From assembly GCA_013398955.1 (NCBI GenBank), contig VWPU01014893.1, forward strand, positions 62,001 to 126,000: a stretch of 64,000 nucleotides of DNA. Reading direction: 5' to 3'. This document shows positions 1 through 12,165 of the stretch, in pieces. Source of the stretch: Callaeas wilsoni (lineage: Eukaryota > Chordata > Aves > Passeriformes > Callaeidae). The notes under the pieces were generated by a model. The model was given only the letters and a program-made list of their open reading frames with translations, was not told the origin of the DNA and ran no database searches. Position numbers and translations under genes: made by a program. Every line of letters begins with the position of its first letter. The first letter of the stretch is position 1.

Positions 1-2091
1 GCCTTAAGGACTTGATTAATTTGATTATAATTTGTGCAGTACTACAGAACTGTTTTCTAAATGAGATTAAATACCATAAGGATGCATATATAGAGTCTAT
101 ATAAGACCAGTTTCCTATGGAGAACTGCAGAGTTAAACCAAAGAAGGCAGGAAGTCTTCCAGCAGGAGAGGGAAAGAATGCATGTTTAAGCAATAGACTT
201 GAAAAATCAGGCAGGGAAGGAAAGAGCAAATTGAAAGCTGCCTAGATTTACTGTAGCTGTAATGTGTGTTCTGCTTATTTACATAAGGTCTATGTGATTA
301 TCTTCTCTGCTGTTCAGTAAGAATAATCCCTACTGTAGTATCTGCTGCAACACACGGTACTTTTGTTATCTTGGATATGCAGCCCACTTACTAAAGAAAC
401 ACACTAACCAATATGTAACGTGAACTTTTGACTGTTCACAGTGTTTGGAGACAGAGAATTTATTATGCTACCAGCAGATACAAAGGGGCATGTCTGTATT
501 CCCTGGTGGGCAGATTGCTCTGGTTTTATTTTAGACTTAGCAAAATTCTGTTTGTTCTTTTTTGTTGTTGCCTGTTTGTTTGAAAACAAAGGTTCTCCAT
601 TCTGGACTTTATTTTAATATAGTTCTGAGACCAAATATTGCACCTTATTGGTTGAGAAACCAAGGCCTTTTTCTGAAAATGACAGACTCTCTTTTTGGCT
701 TTAAGGTTCCTCAAATGTTCTTTACTCACCTTGCATACCTAAATCTCTTAGATGATCTCCAAGTGTCATCTTGGTAGTCTGCACTCATTCAGTTACCACC
801 AATTTTTACCCATGGAGAGGAGAATGAGTGTGTGAAGGTCAAGAGACGATGAAAATTGCATGGATATTTTTCTTCTGAGACCAGCAGCACCATGTGCTTC
901 TAATGAGCATTCAGTTATAAATTCCTACAGAGAAAGTAGTGTTCTGGCTATCCAATCATTTGTGCTTTGTTTACTGGAAAGAGCTTTTTAATTTTTTTTT
1001 TTAATATTTTACCTAGTTATCACTTGAAATATAAAGGAATTGTGGCTCAGATCCCATAAGGGAATAAATAAAAGACTCTAACATATCCTGTGGTGACAGA
1101 AGACTCTGAAGCTCTTCTAGTTTTTTGGCGAAGCAATATTCATGGATATTTTAAAACAAACAAAAAAATGCTTGTCTTAAATTAGACTTTCATGCTACAT
1201 CAGATGAATGAATTTTGAATTCACTAGTGACAGGAAATTATTAACAGGTTATCCATTTTTCCAACATGAGCAAGAGCTCTTGGTACTGCCTCTCAGACTG
1301 TTCTATGTGGGAGAACAACATTTCACACTTTCATGATTTCTTCTCATTTCTTTTCCTTTCCAGAATGACAGGACCACTCCAGTGAAATGCTACTGAGTCA
1401 TTAAAAATTAGTCAGTACATTGTTTGAATATGAAGTTGGGAAAAATAGAGCAAGATCTTGTTTAATAGTTAGGTACAGAGGTATTTTATCAATTGTCCAA
1501 GGCAAAAGGAAAGATTTTACCAAGAAAGATAATTGCTATCAAATATTTGACAAAGCGATGGTGGGATAACACTGAGAAATATGAAAGCCTTGTAAAACTG
1601 CACAAGTATAAGTGCTGAAAAGCTGCATTTGGGAGCTCTCAGCGCTCAGATATGTGGTTATTAGTAACTCAAAATAAAGAACTCATAACAGCTTAGAGTA
1701 AATTTTTACTGTTTAACTATCCTGTACCAGGGCTGGTCTTCAGCCCATGTGTCTGGTCACAAAGGTAGTATTGAACTGCCTTTCCTCCTGGTGGCCATCT
1801 TTATGCTCTCTATTGGGGGCTAAACGTACACATTAAACACTATAGGAAAATTAGCCTTAATTGCTCCATCAGCTAAGAAATCAAGAAAAAGCTGATATTC
1901 CTTCAATCCTGTCCACATCTGAACAGACAAGTTTTCCTATCTTGAATCAAACATAGCCTCAGACTCCACTCCCAGCAGTATGCTTACAACCAACTTCCGC
2001 CCAGAACCCAAAGACCTGGGTGTCCTGTGAGCTGCATGGTGGCTGATGGGAGTAATGCCACCCAATAGTGACCTGGCCACAAGCCTCCAGC
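1..2091. other. A+T-rich unique sequence, no gene seen
   Basis: Both strands were read and only short reading frames (about 70 codons or fewer) were found, none with a recognisable domain. The stretch contains short T runs near 990-1005 and A runs near 1155-1165. No repeat family was recognised. A polypyrimidine tract followed by CAG near 1345-1364 resembles a splice acceptor, but no plausible exon follows it. Confidence 0.6.
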
Positions 2092-2139
2092 TTTTGTTCT
2101 CAGATTTTGTTCTCAATTTTTGTTCTCTCTTTTGTTCTC
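2092..2139 (+). repeat. Short degenerate tandem repeat, about 13-bp period
   Basis: The 10-mer TTTTGTTCTC occurs four times, at 2092-2101, 2105-2114, 2118-2127 and 2130-2139, with spacings of 13, 13 and 12 bases. The separators between copies differ. This looks like a small local tandem amplification, and nothing suggests a function. Confidence 0.85.
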
Positions 2140-2402
2140 CCTTCTTGGCAAATGCCTTTGCTTTAGGTCACCTTGCACTGGTCCAAGAATTCCAATTCAA
2201 GTAGCACAATATGAATGCCCTCAGCCATTGCTCTTAATTATGGTCCTGCTTCCAAAATCAACCATAAAAGGCCTAGAGTCCTATTCTGTTATTCCTGGCT
2301 GGAGTGTCCTGTTGGCCAGCCAGCTTTGAACACTTCAATTCCTTCAGAAAACTGTACCAAGCTTCTCAATGAGTGCACTCTACAGCATTGTTAGTTTGCT
2401 TT

Positions 2403-2493
2403 GTAGTAGTAGTACTACTACTACTATTAGTAGTATCAGTAGTAGTAGTAGTAGCAGTAGTAGCAGCAGCAGTAGTAGTAGTAGTAGTAGTAG
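2403..2493. repeat. AGT/AGC trinucleotide microsatellite with strand switches
   Basis: An array of AGT (GTA) units with interspersed AGC. The first part is a perfect 22-bp palindrome at 2403-2424, centred on GTAC at 2412-2415, where the unit changes from GTA to TAC. Near 2427-2435 the orientation switches back, and about 19 more AGT/AGC units follow. In two forward frames the array reads as runs of Ser or Val. These are products of the repeat and not a protein. Confidence 0.95.
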
Positions 2494-2679
2494 AGTTTTT
2501 AGTGGAGGTTATTCGGGAAGAAAGTGGAGGTTATTCCAGCAGAAAGGATAGTTTGGCAAACTGTATTTTCTTACAGTTTCTCTGACTGACCTTATTCTAA
2601 CTAACATGAGCAAGGGCAGCTCTGGATTGGCAGTGAGAAGAGTTGTTTTTTCTTCAAAACTTTCTTTCTAACCCACAGT

Positions 2680-2815
2680 GTAAAAAATACTCTGTTCTGT
2701 TCTTTCTATGCCTCAGTTTACTTCAACTATAAAATGGAAGTGATAATTTCTGTTGTAAAATACTTACATCTGTGAATTGAAAGCATTACAGAAGAGCTAA
2801 TTACTGTTATGCTTA
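2680..2815 (+). mobile_element. MIR/L2-like ancient SINE relic
   Basis: The stretch around 2700-2745 has the order ATGCCTCAGTTTAC, a short gap, then ATAAAATGGAAGTGATAAT. This matches the well-known MIR core region (CCTCAGTTT, then TGTAAAATGGG, then a run of AT). It is followed at 2778-2815 by a GAATTGAAAGCATTACAGAAGAGCTAATTA-like tail, as in amniote MIR/L2-type elements. The order and spacing fit a forward-strand copy. Divergence is high, so it is a fossil. The family was assigned from memory. Confidence 0.6.
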
Positions 2816-5177
2816 AACATTCCAGCACTGCGATTAAGTGATTTTTATGCCTTGATAATTATATTTCACTAGGGAAGAGTGGGCAACCATCCATCAAAGT
2901 CCCTGGCTGCGGCTGAAATCTTAAGCTGACAGAAATTTTGTGGTGCAGTCATTGATAACCATGGTTTTGAACAGCTCTGAAACAAAGCTGTGAAAAATTC
3001 ACAGTCTCTTCAGATTGACATTATTTATAGCACACCCCAGTATGAGGTAAATTTCAGTCACGTACAGCTTGTTTAAAAGCAGAGTAAATTTTTATCAGTC
3101 TCTTGAATGCTAACAGATGAAACACTGTGTTCAAATCTTTAGGCCTTATACAGTAGACAGGATTGCAAGGCTAATTGGTGCTGCTGGCATTCGGTGTCAA
3201 GGTTAATATGAAATAAAGCTGGTTTAGAAAATTATTATTTATTGTTTTGTACAGATGGATTTGATTTGTAGCTTGGAAGTTTCACAAAGCATCTGTAGTA
3301 CCCAGAGAACAGCAAAAGCAGTAGAATAAATAGGAAGTGCAATAGGTACATAGCACGATTTTAGAAAAATGTCCATTTCAGACAGCTTCACTTTAAGGAC
3401 AGCTTCTGAAGTCTGTATTTGGCATTCCTTCTTATTAAATAAATGTTGAGTAAGGGCTCCATGATTTTGCTGAAAATTAGGCAAGAGCTGTTTGTTCCAG
3501 GCTTACATGGAACAGAGCCTCATTTTACAACTTCTTCCTTTCATGCCACAGGGATTTTAGAAGGGCAAAGATATCAGTAAATGAGGAGTTGCAAAATGTT
3601 GGCCAAGGAGTAGTCATATCTTGATCTGACCTCGATGTGCCTAAACCAGGCACCATGTCCCAGACGCCCAACTTGCATTCATGCGCATGTACACTGCGGT
3701 CCCTTCTCGTGGCATGACGACATCAGAGCTCCCAAATCATCCAGAAAGCCCTTTTGTTTGCCTTGGCTTTCTCGTGGCAGAATAACACCTCTGACAGTCT
3801 CTTCGGTGGGATGTAGAGGTTCCCCAGAGGATGGATCAGCCACTTGTGGCAGCAGCAGCCAAACCAGGCATTGCACGCTGGTCTGAAGGACACCAGCAAA
3901 AAGACAAGGCTTCTTCTTGCAAATCATTGCCACTGCAATGTGAAGTGAGGCAGACTTCAGTGTGACTACATTTGCAGTGAAGGAGTGCTAATACACATTT
4001 CATAACCTTTACAAAAATGTACCTTTCTGTGCAATAACTAATGAATGAGTCAGGCCTGGACTTAGTCATTGTAACAAGAAGCACTGTGTTGCTGGAAACT
4101 TGGGAAACTTCTTCTCCAGTGGTGTTGAAATTACTGCATAATGCATCTAAGTTCCCAAGATACTGAAGAGGGAGATCTGGATGCCTAAAAATAGGATTCA
4201 TCATGTCTAGCACACAGAGTTTCAGCAGAAAACAGAAAATGCCTGAGAGGAAAAAGTTCTGTTTATTCACCTCTTCTCCCCACCTTGCCCACTGGCAGTT
4301 CTGTGGTAGGTACTTGTGTTAAACAAGGATTCAGTGCCAAAAGTTATTTCCAGATTCCAGCTAACAGCTTCATACATTTCCAAAGAAATGACTGGCTCAC
4401 TTTCTTTCAAAACCCGCAATCAGTTCATCCTACTCTTTCCAAACTAATCTACTGATTTAAACATTTCCCTCCTCAGCCTGAAGCATTGTAAGTTGCACCT
4501 CCTGCTCCCCTACACAGCAGGTGATGGGTATGGACTGTGTTTGCCCCTTCTCCTGCATATGAGCCACTCTGAATTGCGGGCCTGAAAGCTCCATGGTGGG
4601 AGCTGCTTCTACAAGCCTGCAAACAGAGGACAAGATCTGAGCAGAGTTGAAAGCCCACAGCTTCATTCTTTATCAGGAATGTCCTATCCACAACCTTTAG
4701 CCTCACTTGTGTATTGAAGCCTTGTTTGGTTCACATGGGCTATTAATATGGGCAGCATGTAACTCTTAAGCATTATCTTAGGTGAGCTAAGATTATATTT
4801 TTCTATCCTTTATGTGTGAGCATTTGTCATTCTATACCTCTGACTAACTTTAACAAGAGCTGAAGGATTCAGATTGAGAGAAGAATTAAACTTTTTCCAG
4901 TTAAAGACATCAACACAGCCCTTAGCACATTTTCAAAACGCATTTTTCTGTGCTTCTAGTAGCACTGCAGGGAGAAATAAGGGCAATCTTTACCTCTGGA
5001 GCTCGACTGACTGCACTCAATACTCCTTGGAAATGAGCTGGATAATCTATCTCAAGGAAGACTGCATGAAATAATAGCTGCTACAGGCAGAGAAGTTATA
5101 AAAGTTATTTATTTGTCTCATAATAACCATAGTTGATTAAGCGAAAAAGAAAAAAAAACAAACAGGAAAAAACCCAA
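2816..5177. other. Unique sequence with a somewhat GC-richer patch at 3630-3930
   Basis: No recognised gene or repeat. The patch at about 3630-3930 is richer in G+C than its surroundings, with about nine CpGs by eye. It also repeats TTCTCGTGGCA near 3704 and 3767. Overlapping reading frames on both strands here (84 and 144 codons on the reverse strand, 83 on the forward) have no recognisable domain. They look like by-products of base composition. The rest is ordinary A+T-rich sequence. Confidence 0.5.
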
Positions 5178-5560
5178 CCCTGTACAATTAAAGACTCACA
5201 TTGTGCGTTACTTTAATTTCGTTTCACATCTAGACACCCATATGCATTTACTGTTTTGCTGGGAGGGTTTAAATACCCTGAGCTAATTATAGGACAATAT
5301 TTTCCAAGTTACAAGGGTTAAATTGAAAGCGCAACTAATGAGATACTATTCCTGGCTATTAAACTGAAAGAAAAAAGGGTCTATTTAATTATAAAGTATG
5401 TAAAAAAAGCATAATCATCTTGTAATGTAACAGCTCTCATCAGGATTATTATTTTGGTGCACATTTATAAACACTGCCTGGCACATTATTGAATTGTTTA
5501 ACATTCATGTGAATGTAGTTATTCTACAGAATAACAATATTGACACAGAGCTGGTTCCCT
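5178..5560. promoter_or_regulatory. Candidate conserved noncoding element (A+T-rich, homeodomain-like sites)
   Basis: This interval has few homopolymers and many TAAT/ATTA cores (for example near 5290, 5335, 5390 and 5440). It also has octamer-like ATGCAT and several TAAAT/TTTAAT elements, and it has no reading frame. In vertebrate gene deserts such texture is common in developmental enhancers. That is an impression of composition only. Conservation cannot be seen in a single sequence, and the site density may simply reflect the A+T content. Confidence 0.2.
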
Positions 5561-6023
5561 TTTAATTTCACCAAGAATATTTCATATCTAGTGGATATAT
5601 TTTTTCCTTTCTCAGAAATAGAATATAACAAAATATAAAGAAGATGGGAAAGACAGGAGGAACTATTAGTCTTGTCTGCCAATATCTCAGTATGTTTTCA
5701 TGTGGTCATTTAAAATAGTATTTAATTTCACTTTAAAAACCTATGAAGTGTGCTGTAACTTGCAATTCTCAGCAACCTATAAGATCAACTAAAAAGCAAA
5801 TTATGGATTTTTTTCTTTATTTTAACTCATTTACAAAATCTTTTATAGTACAGGTTGTTCTTCCAGAATTACTTGTTAGTAAAACTCATATTTCTAACAA
5901 ACTGAGATGTGAACAACTTTAAAAACTTATTGTTGCCAGAGTTGCTTGGATGTCACTTACTGGAAAGCTTTGTCCTCTTCACAGCATCCACATGACTTCT
6001 GTTAATTCTTTGCCTTCCTTCAG

Positions 6024-6094
6024 CTGTCAAGAGCTGCTGGGACTTGTCAAGTGGCACTGGCTGCACCCACTGCAAGGCTTCTGTGCATGGAAAG
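6024..6094 (+). other. Exon-like interval with good splice signals (speculative)
   Basis: A pyrimidine-rich tract ending CCTTCCTTCAG (to 6023) is followed by 71 bases without a stop in one frame. The interval ends in GGAAAG directly before GTGAGC (6095), a near-consensus donor. A second donor-like CAG/GTATGA lies at 6110/6111. The interval is richer in G+C than its surroundings. One frame, open from 5950 to 6147, has no domain I recognise. It could be a noncoding-RNA exon, a cryptic exon or chance. Confidence 0.2.
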
Positions 6095-6111
6095 GTGAGC
6101 TGTGGCTCAGG

Positions 6112-8775
6112 TATGAGCCAGCTGAGATGAGCCATGGGAGGGAATAAGGTGAAGTGAGGTGATTTTAATCTGGGTGACCTGCAGGAACCACATGGTTAAA
6201 GGAGAGGCACAGGTAACCTGAACGCTTTGGAGCACATCACTGAGCCACTGTGCAGGTTCTCCGGCAGATTGCTGGGGAATTCTTGCTGTGGCAGCCGTCA
6301 GCAGCTAACTTGGAGATGTTTGTGCCTATGGGTTTAAGGACTAGTTTGTGAAGTTAATTGCATACCTAATAAAGGCCTTTCTTGAACTTCTTGAGCACAC
6401 TGAACTTCTGTGAAATAAGCAGAGCTTTTGACTGGAGGGAAGGTGAGCACATCTCCACGTCTCCCAGGAGATCAAAGGCAGAGTAAAATATACATATTAT
6501 GGCTGTACTGAGGCACTATATTTCACTTCAAGAGGGTGAAGTATCTTACCTATCTGTCTCCTGGATTTAGAAACTGAGGTTTCACTAAACTAGATGTTCT
6601 AAAAGGTCACAAGTAATTACCAACTGTCAGTAGCTCCCTGTTAGCAGCTTTTTGTCATAGAATTTCCTTGAATTTATTATAAAAAGAGAATGGAAATACA
6701 AAAAGTAATTGTTCATAGTTACCTCATTGGCCTATAATTGGAACCAGTAGTCTCACCAGATAAAACTTGAAGCCACTATTCCTCTCACTGGAGTGGAACA
6801 GGGATAAGGGCCATAACTTCTTACACATAACTGCTGAAATACATGCTAGGAGGAATTATAAACATTTGGACTGTTATTTGTGGCATTATCTGGAGGTCAA
6901 GGATGTGCAAAAGAATTGATGTCTTTCTGTCCTTCTGTCTTTCACCATCCCCTAAAACATACAGGTTCGCATCTTTCTATCACTGTTTTCCAGTTGACTT
7001 TCATTGAATTCTTCTCTTATTAAGTGTCTAATTATCATTTTGGAAGCTAATGACATACAAGATTTGCTCCTTCGTGGCTGAGGCTCTTTGATGCTGTCCA
7101 CAATTGTCCCATGCAGCAGCTGACTACTCACTGGTCACTTGGAGGTGGATAATTCTTTGATTCTCTTGTCTGAACTTGCATATAAAGGAAAAACTTTCCC
7201 CAAAGAACTGCCCTGTGAACAGGAACATGAGGAAATGTTACTCTAGAGGAGCAAGACTATGTGTTCATGTGGGGAGACTGGAAGACAAGCTAGGTATCAC
7301 TAGACTCAATCCAGGCTTTTCAAATCCCACTTTATGCAAAGGAGAATGAGGATACCTAGGATTTCCTGGTACCTGCCTCATCTGAAAAAAGAAAAAAAAG
7401 AAGCTTTTTTATGGAAGAACAAGAAATAGAACAAGTTGCAACATGTTCATCATCCTTTTAATTACAAGGCAAAGGAGAATATATGGTTAATATTTCCACT
7501 TGCAATCCTTTTACCTATTGTATTTCCCACCTGTTTAATTAGTGCTTCTTACTTTTTTTAAAAATTTCTCCCAGTCATTTCCTGATGTCTGAACTGTCTC
7601 CCATCTTCTTGCATCTTTTCCCTCTAACCTTGCCCACAGGTTTTCATCCTTTTGTGTGATCCCCATTTTGAAAACATTTGCATGTGGATTGTAGTTTCTT
7701 TTTGAGCATAATTTTTATGCTATACAGTGATAACATTTCCCCATGAGTAAACAACAAAAAAAGAGGCTTTGCTAGAGGCACAGAATAGGCCTACACTGAG
7801 CAATTGTTATAACCAAACTTAACAGATGTATGTCTGTGGAGCCAAACAGAACCGAGGACCTGATACCGGCGCTGAAAGTATTTGGGGTTTTTACTTTGGG
7901 CTAGTTCTAGTCTGACTGTGCAGCTTAAATATTGTCAGCTGCTAAAGTGCATTCCGTGTTCTCCTGCAGTGCATCTTCCATTTCAGGTTCATCCAAAGGA
8001 GCAGTTTGCACACCCTGACACCACTTGGGGATGCAAACCAAAGCACATTAGTGGGGAGAAGGAGGAGGGCAATGCAAAAGCATGTTCCTGGTCCCAATTA
8101 AAACACTGATGCAGCTGCACCTATACTGAGGCAAGACATTTTCTCTCCCTTCCGTCTTCTCCCCTCAGCTGTGCTTCAGATGGACCTGACACAGCTCGCT
8201 CCTATTCAGTGAACATTGCACATTCCAGCGGAGCACCCGGTTCTTAGGGAAAAGGAGCACATATCTCTTCTGGCTACTCTGTCTGTGAAGGCTCAGTGTA
8301 ATATGCTTTGTTTTGCCTGGCCTTGTTTCTGTATGGAAATGTGATTTTATTACTTTTTGCCCATAAAATGTTTAGTTTGGCTCATTTCATTAAAGTAGAG
8401 AAAAGCACTTCTCTGGAAATCGTGGAATCATGGCTTTTTCCCCATATAACTTAAATAAGTTGTTTAATTCAATTGGATGAAGACATTAAAACCATTTATA
8501 AATATGGATTCTATTTCAGTAATACTAAGACACATTTCTGATTAGAAAATCACAATTATTATGAGTGGTCAGAAAAAATATTTTGGAAAATATACCCTAT
8601 TTTTACATTTTTTATAATTGTATATTCCCTAAAATTTTGCATTCTTCTTGGAATTATGAGAGTTTGCTTCAGGTCTGACTTTCTCGCTATGGCTTTTTGA
8701 TTGATGCCACTGGCTTCCAAAAAATCTTCCCAATGAGACAGATATATTTCTGAGAAAATGTGAGCATTTTAAGAT
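6112..8775. other. Unique A+T-rich sequence, no gene seen
   Basis: No coding region or repeat family was recognised. A few A-rich runs (7385-7400, 7750-7762) and pyrimidine-rich stretches are present. The longest forward reading frame (7882-8109, 75 codons) has no domain and no supporting splice or promoter context. Confidence 0.6.
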
Positions 8776-8793
8776 AAAAAAAAAAAAAAAAAA
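8776..8793 (+). repeat. Poly(A) tract, 18 A
   Basis: An uninterrupted run of 18 A. I looked upstream for a retrotransposed cDNA or SINE body. None was recognised, and no flanking target-site duplication was obvious. It is best described as a mononucleotide microsatellite. Confidence 0.95.
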
Positions 8794-11700
8794 GTTCATT
8801 ACAAAGTCAGACACAGTAATTCTAGTTCCACTGTTTTTATTTTCATGCTTCTGAAGGCAGGCATTTTAGGAATAACTTTTTCCCTAAACCAGTTCTGGAG
8901 TATATGTAGTTCAGCTTTCTGTTCCTACTACTGCCATTGGAAAACTGATCAAAAATCTCACTTATGTCTGGGTGAATTAATTTTTAATCATTTATATCCA
9001 GTTTTTCTCAGGTCACATTGTTCTTCCCAACTTGATATTGAATTGATTGATATATAAATGGAAAACTTTGTTATTTTCTTGCAGCCTTTCAGTCTTCATT
9101 TTGTCAGAATAACATAGCAAATATCACCAAATGAGGAAGAATTCACTGCATCATTTTAACAGCACAAGTACTTACCTATCTTAGCAGATCTAACTTGGGA
9201 TCTCATTTACCATTTTCACAGGAACAGCTTGTTGATGATGTATTCATTTTGTTAATAAATGGATCTCTGTCTTTTTCCTTGGTCATGTCTAGTTGATGAA
9301 TACCTAGTTTATAACGGTGATGCTTTTTTATAAGTCCCCAAGAAAAGTTGCAGCCTGGACTATTGAATTTAGTTTATTACTGTGGTCCTTGACACCCTCC
9401 TGCTATTCATCCTCCCTGATACTAATCATTAACTCACCTACTTCTTGGGCACTGAACCCTTTGATTCTTTTAGCACCACCCATGGTGCTCTTTCTTTTAA
9501 AAAATAATGTCATTTTAAAAAATTGCTTACAAGTGTAGAAATATACATTTTTTGATCCTGTGTTTCATCAGAGAAAGCCATCGGAAAAATATGGCATAGG
9601 CACACCTTAGCAAATCCATGTTACAGCTGTTACGACTTTTCCATTTATCTTTAGCTACAAATCTAGTCAAACTATCTTCAGGTTTGATCTTGTAGTTGGG
9701 TACACAACTTTCCTTTATTAAAATATTTAGTGTTAACTTGCTGTTCTCCAGTTATTCAGTTCTAATGTCAAAAATTTAAAAAAAAATTAAAGGTATTTGC
9801 TAAGAGATCAGACTTTCAGAATTCTGGAAGATTTTCACACATTGATGTACTAGGATGCTTTTAATATTATAATTTCTATTTCCATGTCAATTTTTATACT
9901 TCCATTCACATTAAACCATTGGTCCTCCAATTCCATATTCAGCAGAACTATGAATGCTAAAAATTGAGGTAACATTTATTTACTTTTTTCAGTCACACCT
10001 TGAAGTCTCACTGCATCTCCTAATACTTACTGCATAAAAAGAAATTTTTTTAAGTGTCTTCTCTTATTTATTTTCTCCTTTGTCAGGTGCAGTTTTTAAT
10101 TGGGTTTGGTTCCTGACAGTTGTTATGCTCTTTCATGCTTTGTCTTTAAAATATTCTTTTCTTTACAGAGCAGCCCTTATTTTATTTTGGTTTGGTTTTG
10201 ATTTTGCATTTCTTGTACAATCTCTGCTTATTCTTAAGTATTTTCTGTGATTTGGAAAAGTTAGTCTTCTATACAGGGGTAGGAGTTATCAGATTTTGCA
10301 CCTTTAATAGAGAGAATTCCCAGCCTTACACTGCAGTGAAGTCTATATGCTCATCAATGCAGCTGCCTTTATTAACTAGATAACTTAATTTGTCCTTTTG
10401 AAATTGAGAACCCTAGTTATAGCCATACCCATGAGTATCTCTTAATTTCATTTAAGTGAATCAAACTGGGATTCACTAATAACTGATAACTTTCTGTGAA
10501 TACCTCCAGAGATCATGAGCTTAGAAAAGGTAAAGCTAAAATACTCTCACTGTCATCTTCATGTTTATTTGATTGTTATTTTCTGTAAAGAAAATTACTC
10601 AGAAATGGTTGGGGCCTATTATTTTTAGCACCATTTGTCTTTCTCTCTATACTTGAAAGGAGAAGTCATTCAGTCTACAATTCCAAATAGAATTTAATGA
10701 CTTTATACATTATTCAAGTTCATCATTAGGTTTAGAGGCACAGAACTTGTGCTACCACACTCTCCAGGAATGATGCTGACAAAGACGGACTTTGCTCTCT
10801 TCTCAGTGTGTGTGGTTATATTCATATGCCATTAGTCTACTTTAAAGTTAATGTAAGAATGTGAATACATTGATCTACCAAGTCTTGCTTTAGTTATAGC
10901 TTTCCTGAGAAACACATACCCTTAAATACCTCTGTTTCAGTCATGTTTCCTTTCTTGTCCTACAATATTTGCTGTCAGTCCTTTTTTCAGTATTTCAAGT
11001 TTCTCCACCATACTCTACAAACATTTCTATTATTTCCAGTTTCTCAAGTAGATAAGATAGGACTTTTTGCCAATGATTGTTGCCTCAGATGAATACTTTT
11101 ACAGCATTTACAGTGTTGTTTGGTTATGTTTTGGTTTTTTCTGTTCAATAATTTTTTCACTACTTTCTGGCATTCTTCTATAAAAAGCCATAACATTGAC
11201 CAGCTTCATTGCATAAATTAATGGGAAACTCATTGAAATGGAGTTTATAATCTGTTTGAAAAACATGCAGAAAGAGTATGACAGGTGGGCTATAGAAAAT
11301 TAATGGACTGGAGAATCTGGACATACGAGATACCTGATCTATGTATCTGCTTGCTGCACACTGTGCTTTAGCACGCGTGCTCTAAAACACAACAGACAGA
11401 GCAATGTCAGAGAATAAAAGTGACATCAAATGCTAGAAGCACAATCTGCTACTGTAGGCAGCCCAGTGCCCAGAGTGTGGGGAGATATATTCACTTTGTC
11501 CTCTGCTTCACTCAGTGGTGAAATACAAGAGGCTACTATGGCAACATCACATGGTACATTTGTTATCTCTGAACGAGAATGTGTTGAAGGAAGTAGCAGA
11601 TCAGTATGCCATGTGTGCTTTCATTTTCTGGAATGTTTTCAAGGGAAAACATCTGTTCAGATATTTTTCCTGGGATTATGGCTTCAGTTAACAAAAATGT

Positions 11701-12024
11701 GAAGAGGAAGGGATGCAATTCTCTCTCACACTGCACTCTTTTCTTTTCTCCTATAAAATTAGGGTTTTTTCCTAAGAAAGTATAGCTCTGGTATCTTATA
11801 CCATGCTGTTTTTCCTGGGTAGAATGTATTATTTGTGTCTTTACTAGTTTCCTTAAGTGAGTAAAAAACTAAATATTCCTTTGAATGCTTGTGTAGGGAT
11901 ATTGTGGGTAGGTGGGAATGGAAGGTATGGCTGGGAGGTTAGCCAAAATCTTTCTGTACTAGCTGCAAGCATTAATTTAAGATGTGAAAAATTTTATGTT
12001 CCTACTCATTTCATAGAAAAGATA
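8794..12024. other. Unique A+T-rich sequence, no gene seen
   Basis: This is very A+T-rich, with frequent short T and A runs (for example 9775-9788, 10043-10051, 11140-11157). Only short reading frames are present. The longest, 11430-11702 (90 codons), has no recognisable domain. Confidence 0.6.
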
Positions 12025-12165
12025 ATCTGTGGTTAAAATATAAGGATTTCGGAATTTGAGAAATATGTATTCCATTCTTGGCATGGCTACTCAGGTGTCA
12101 TCTCTGACGCTAGACATGTTCTTTAACATCTGTATGGTTCAGATCTTCTCAATATGATATCCACA
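12025..12165 (+). mobile_element. MIR-like ancient SINE relic
   Basis: The start TCTGTGGTTAAAATATAAGG resembles the tRNA-derived head of MIR (a GTGGTTA-type A-box region). About 40 bases on, TATTCCATTCTTGGCATGGC resembles the B-box and following region (TTC-ATTCC-TGGC). ACATGTTCTTTAACATCTGT then corresponds to the MIR core (GACAAGTCACTTAACCTCT in typical copies). The order of all three blocks is kept over about 140 bases. Many substitutions indicate great age. The assignment is from memory of the family consensus. Confidence 0.5.

Noticed and set aside
2369..2585. Forward reading frames rich in Ser or Val
   Set aside because: They are the AGT/AGC microsatellite read in two phases, not proteins.
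3836..4270. 144-codon reverse reading frame
   Set aside because: No motif or homologue recognised. It partly overlaps the GC-richer patch, and the opposite strand is open over part of the same stretch.
8688..8705. TATGGCTTTTT, like the start of miR-135
   Set aside because: Agreement stops after 11 bases and no precursor-like stem is visible.
8776..8793. Poly(A) as the tail of a processed pseudogene
   Set aside because: No recognisable gene body upstream and no flanking direct repeat.
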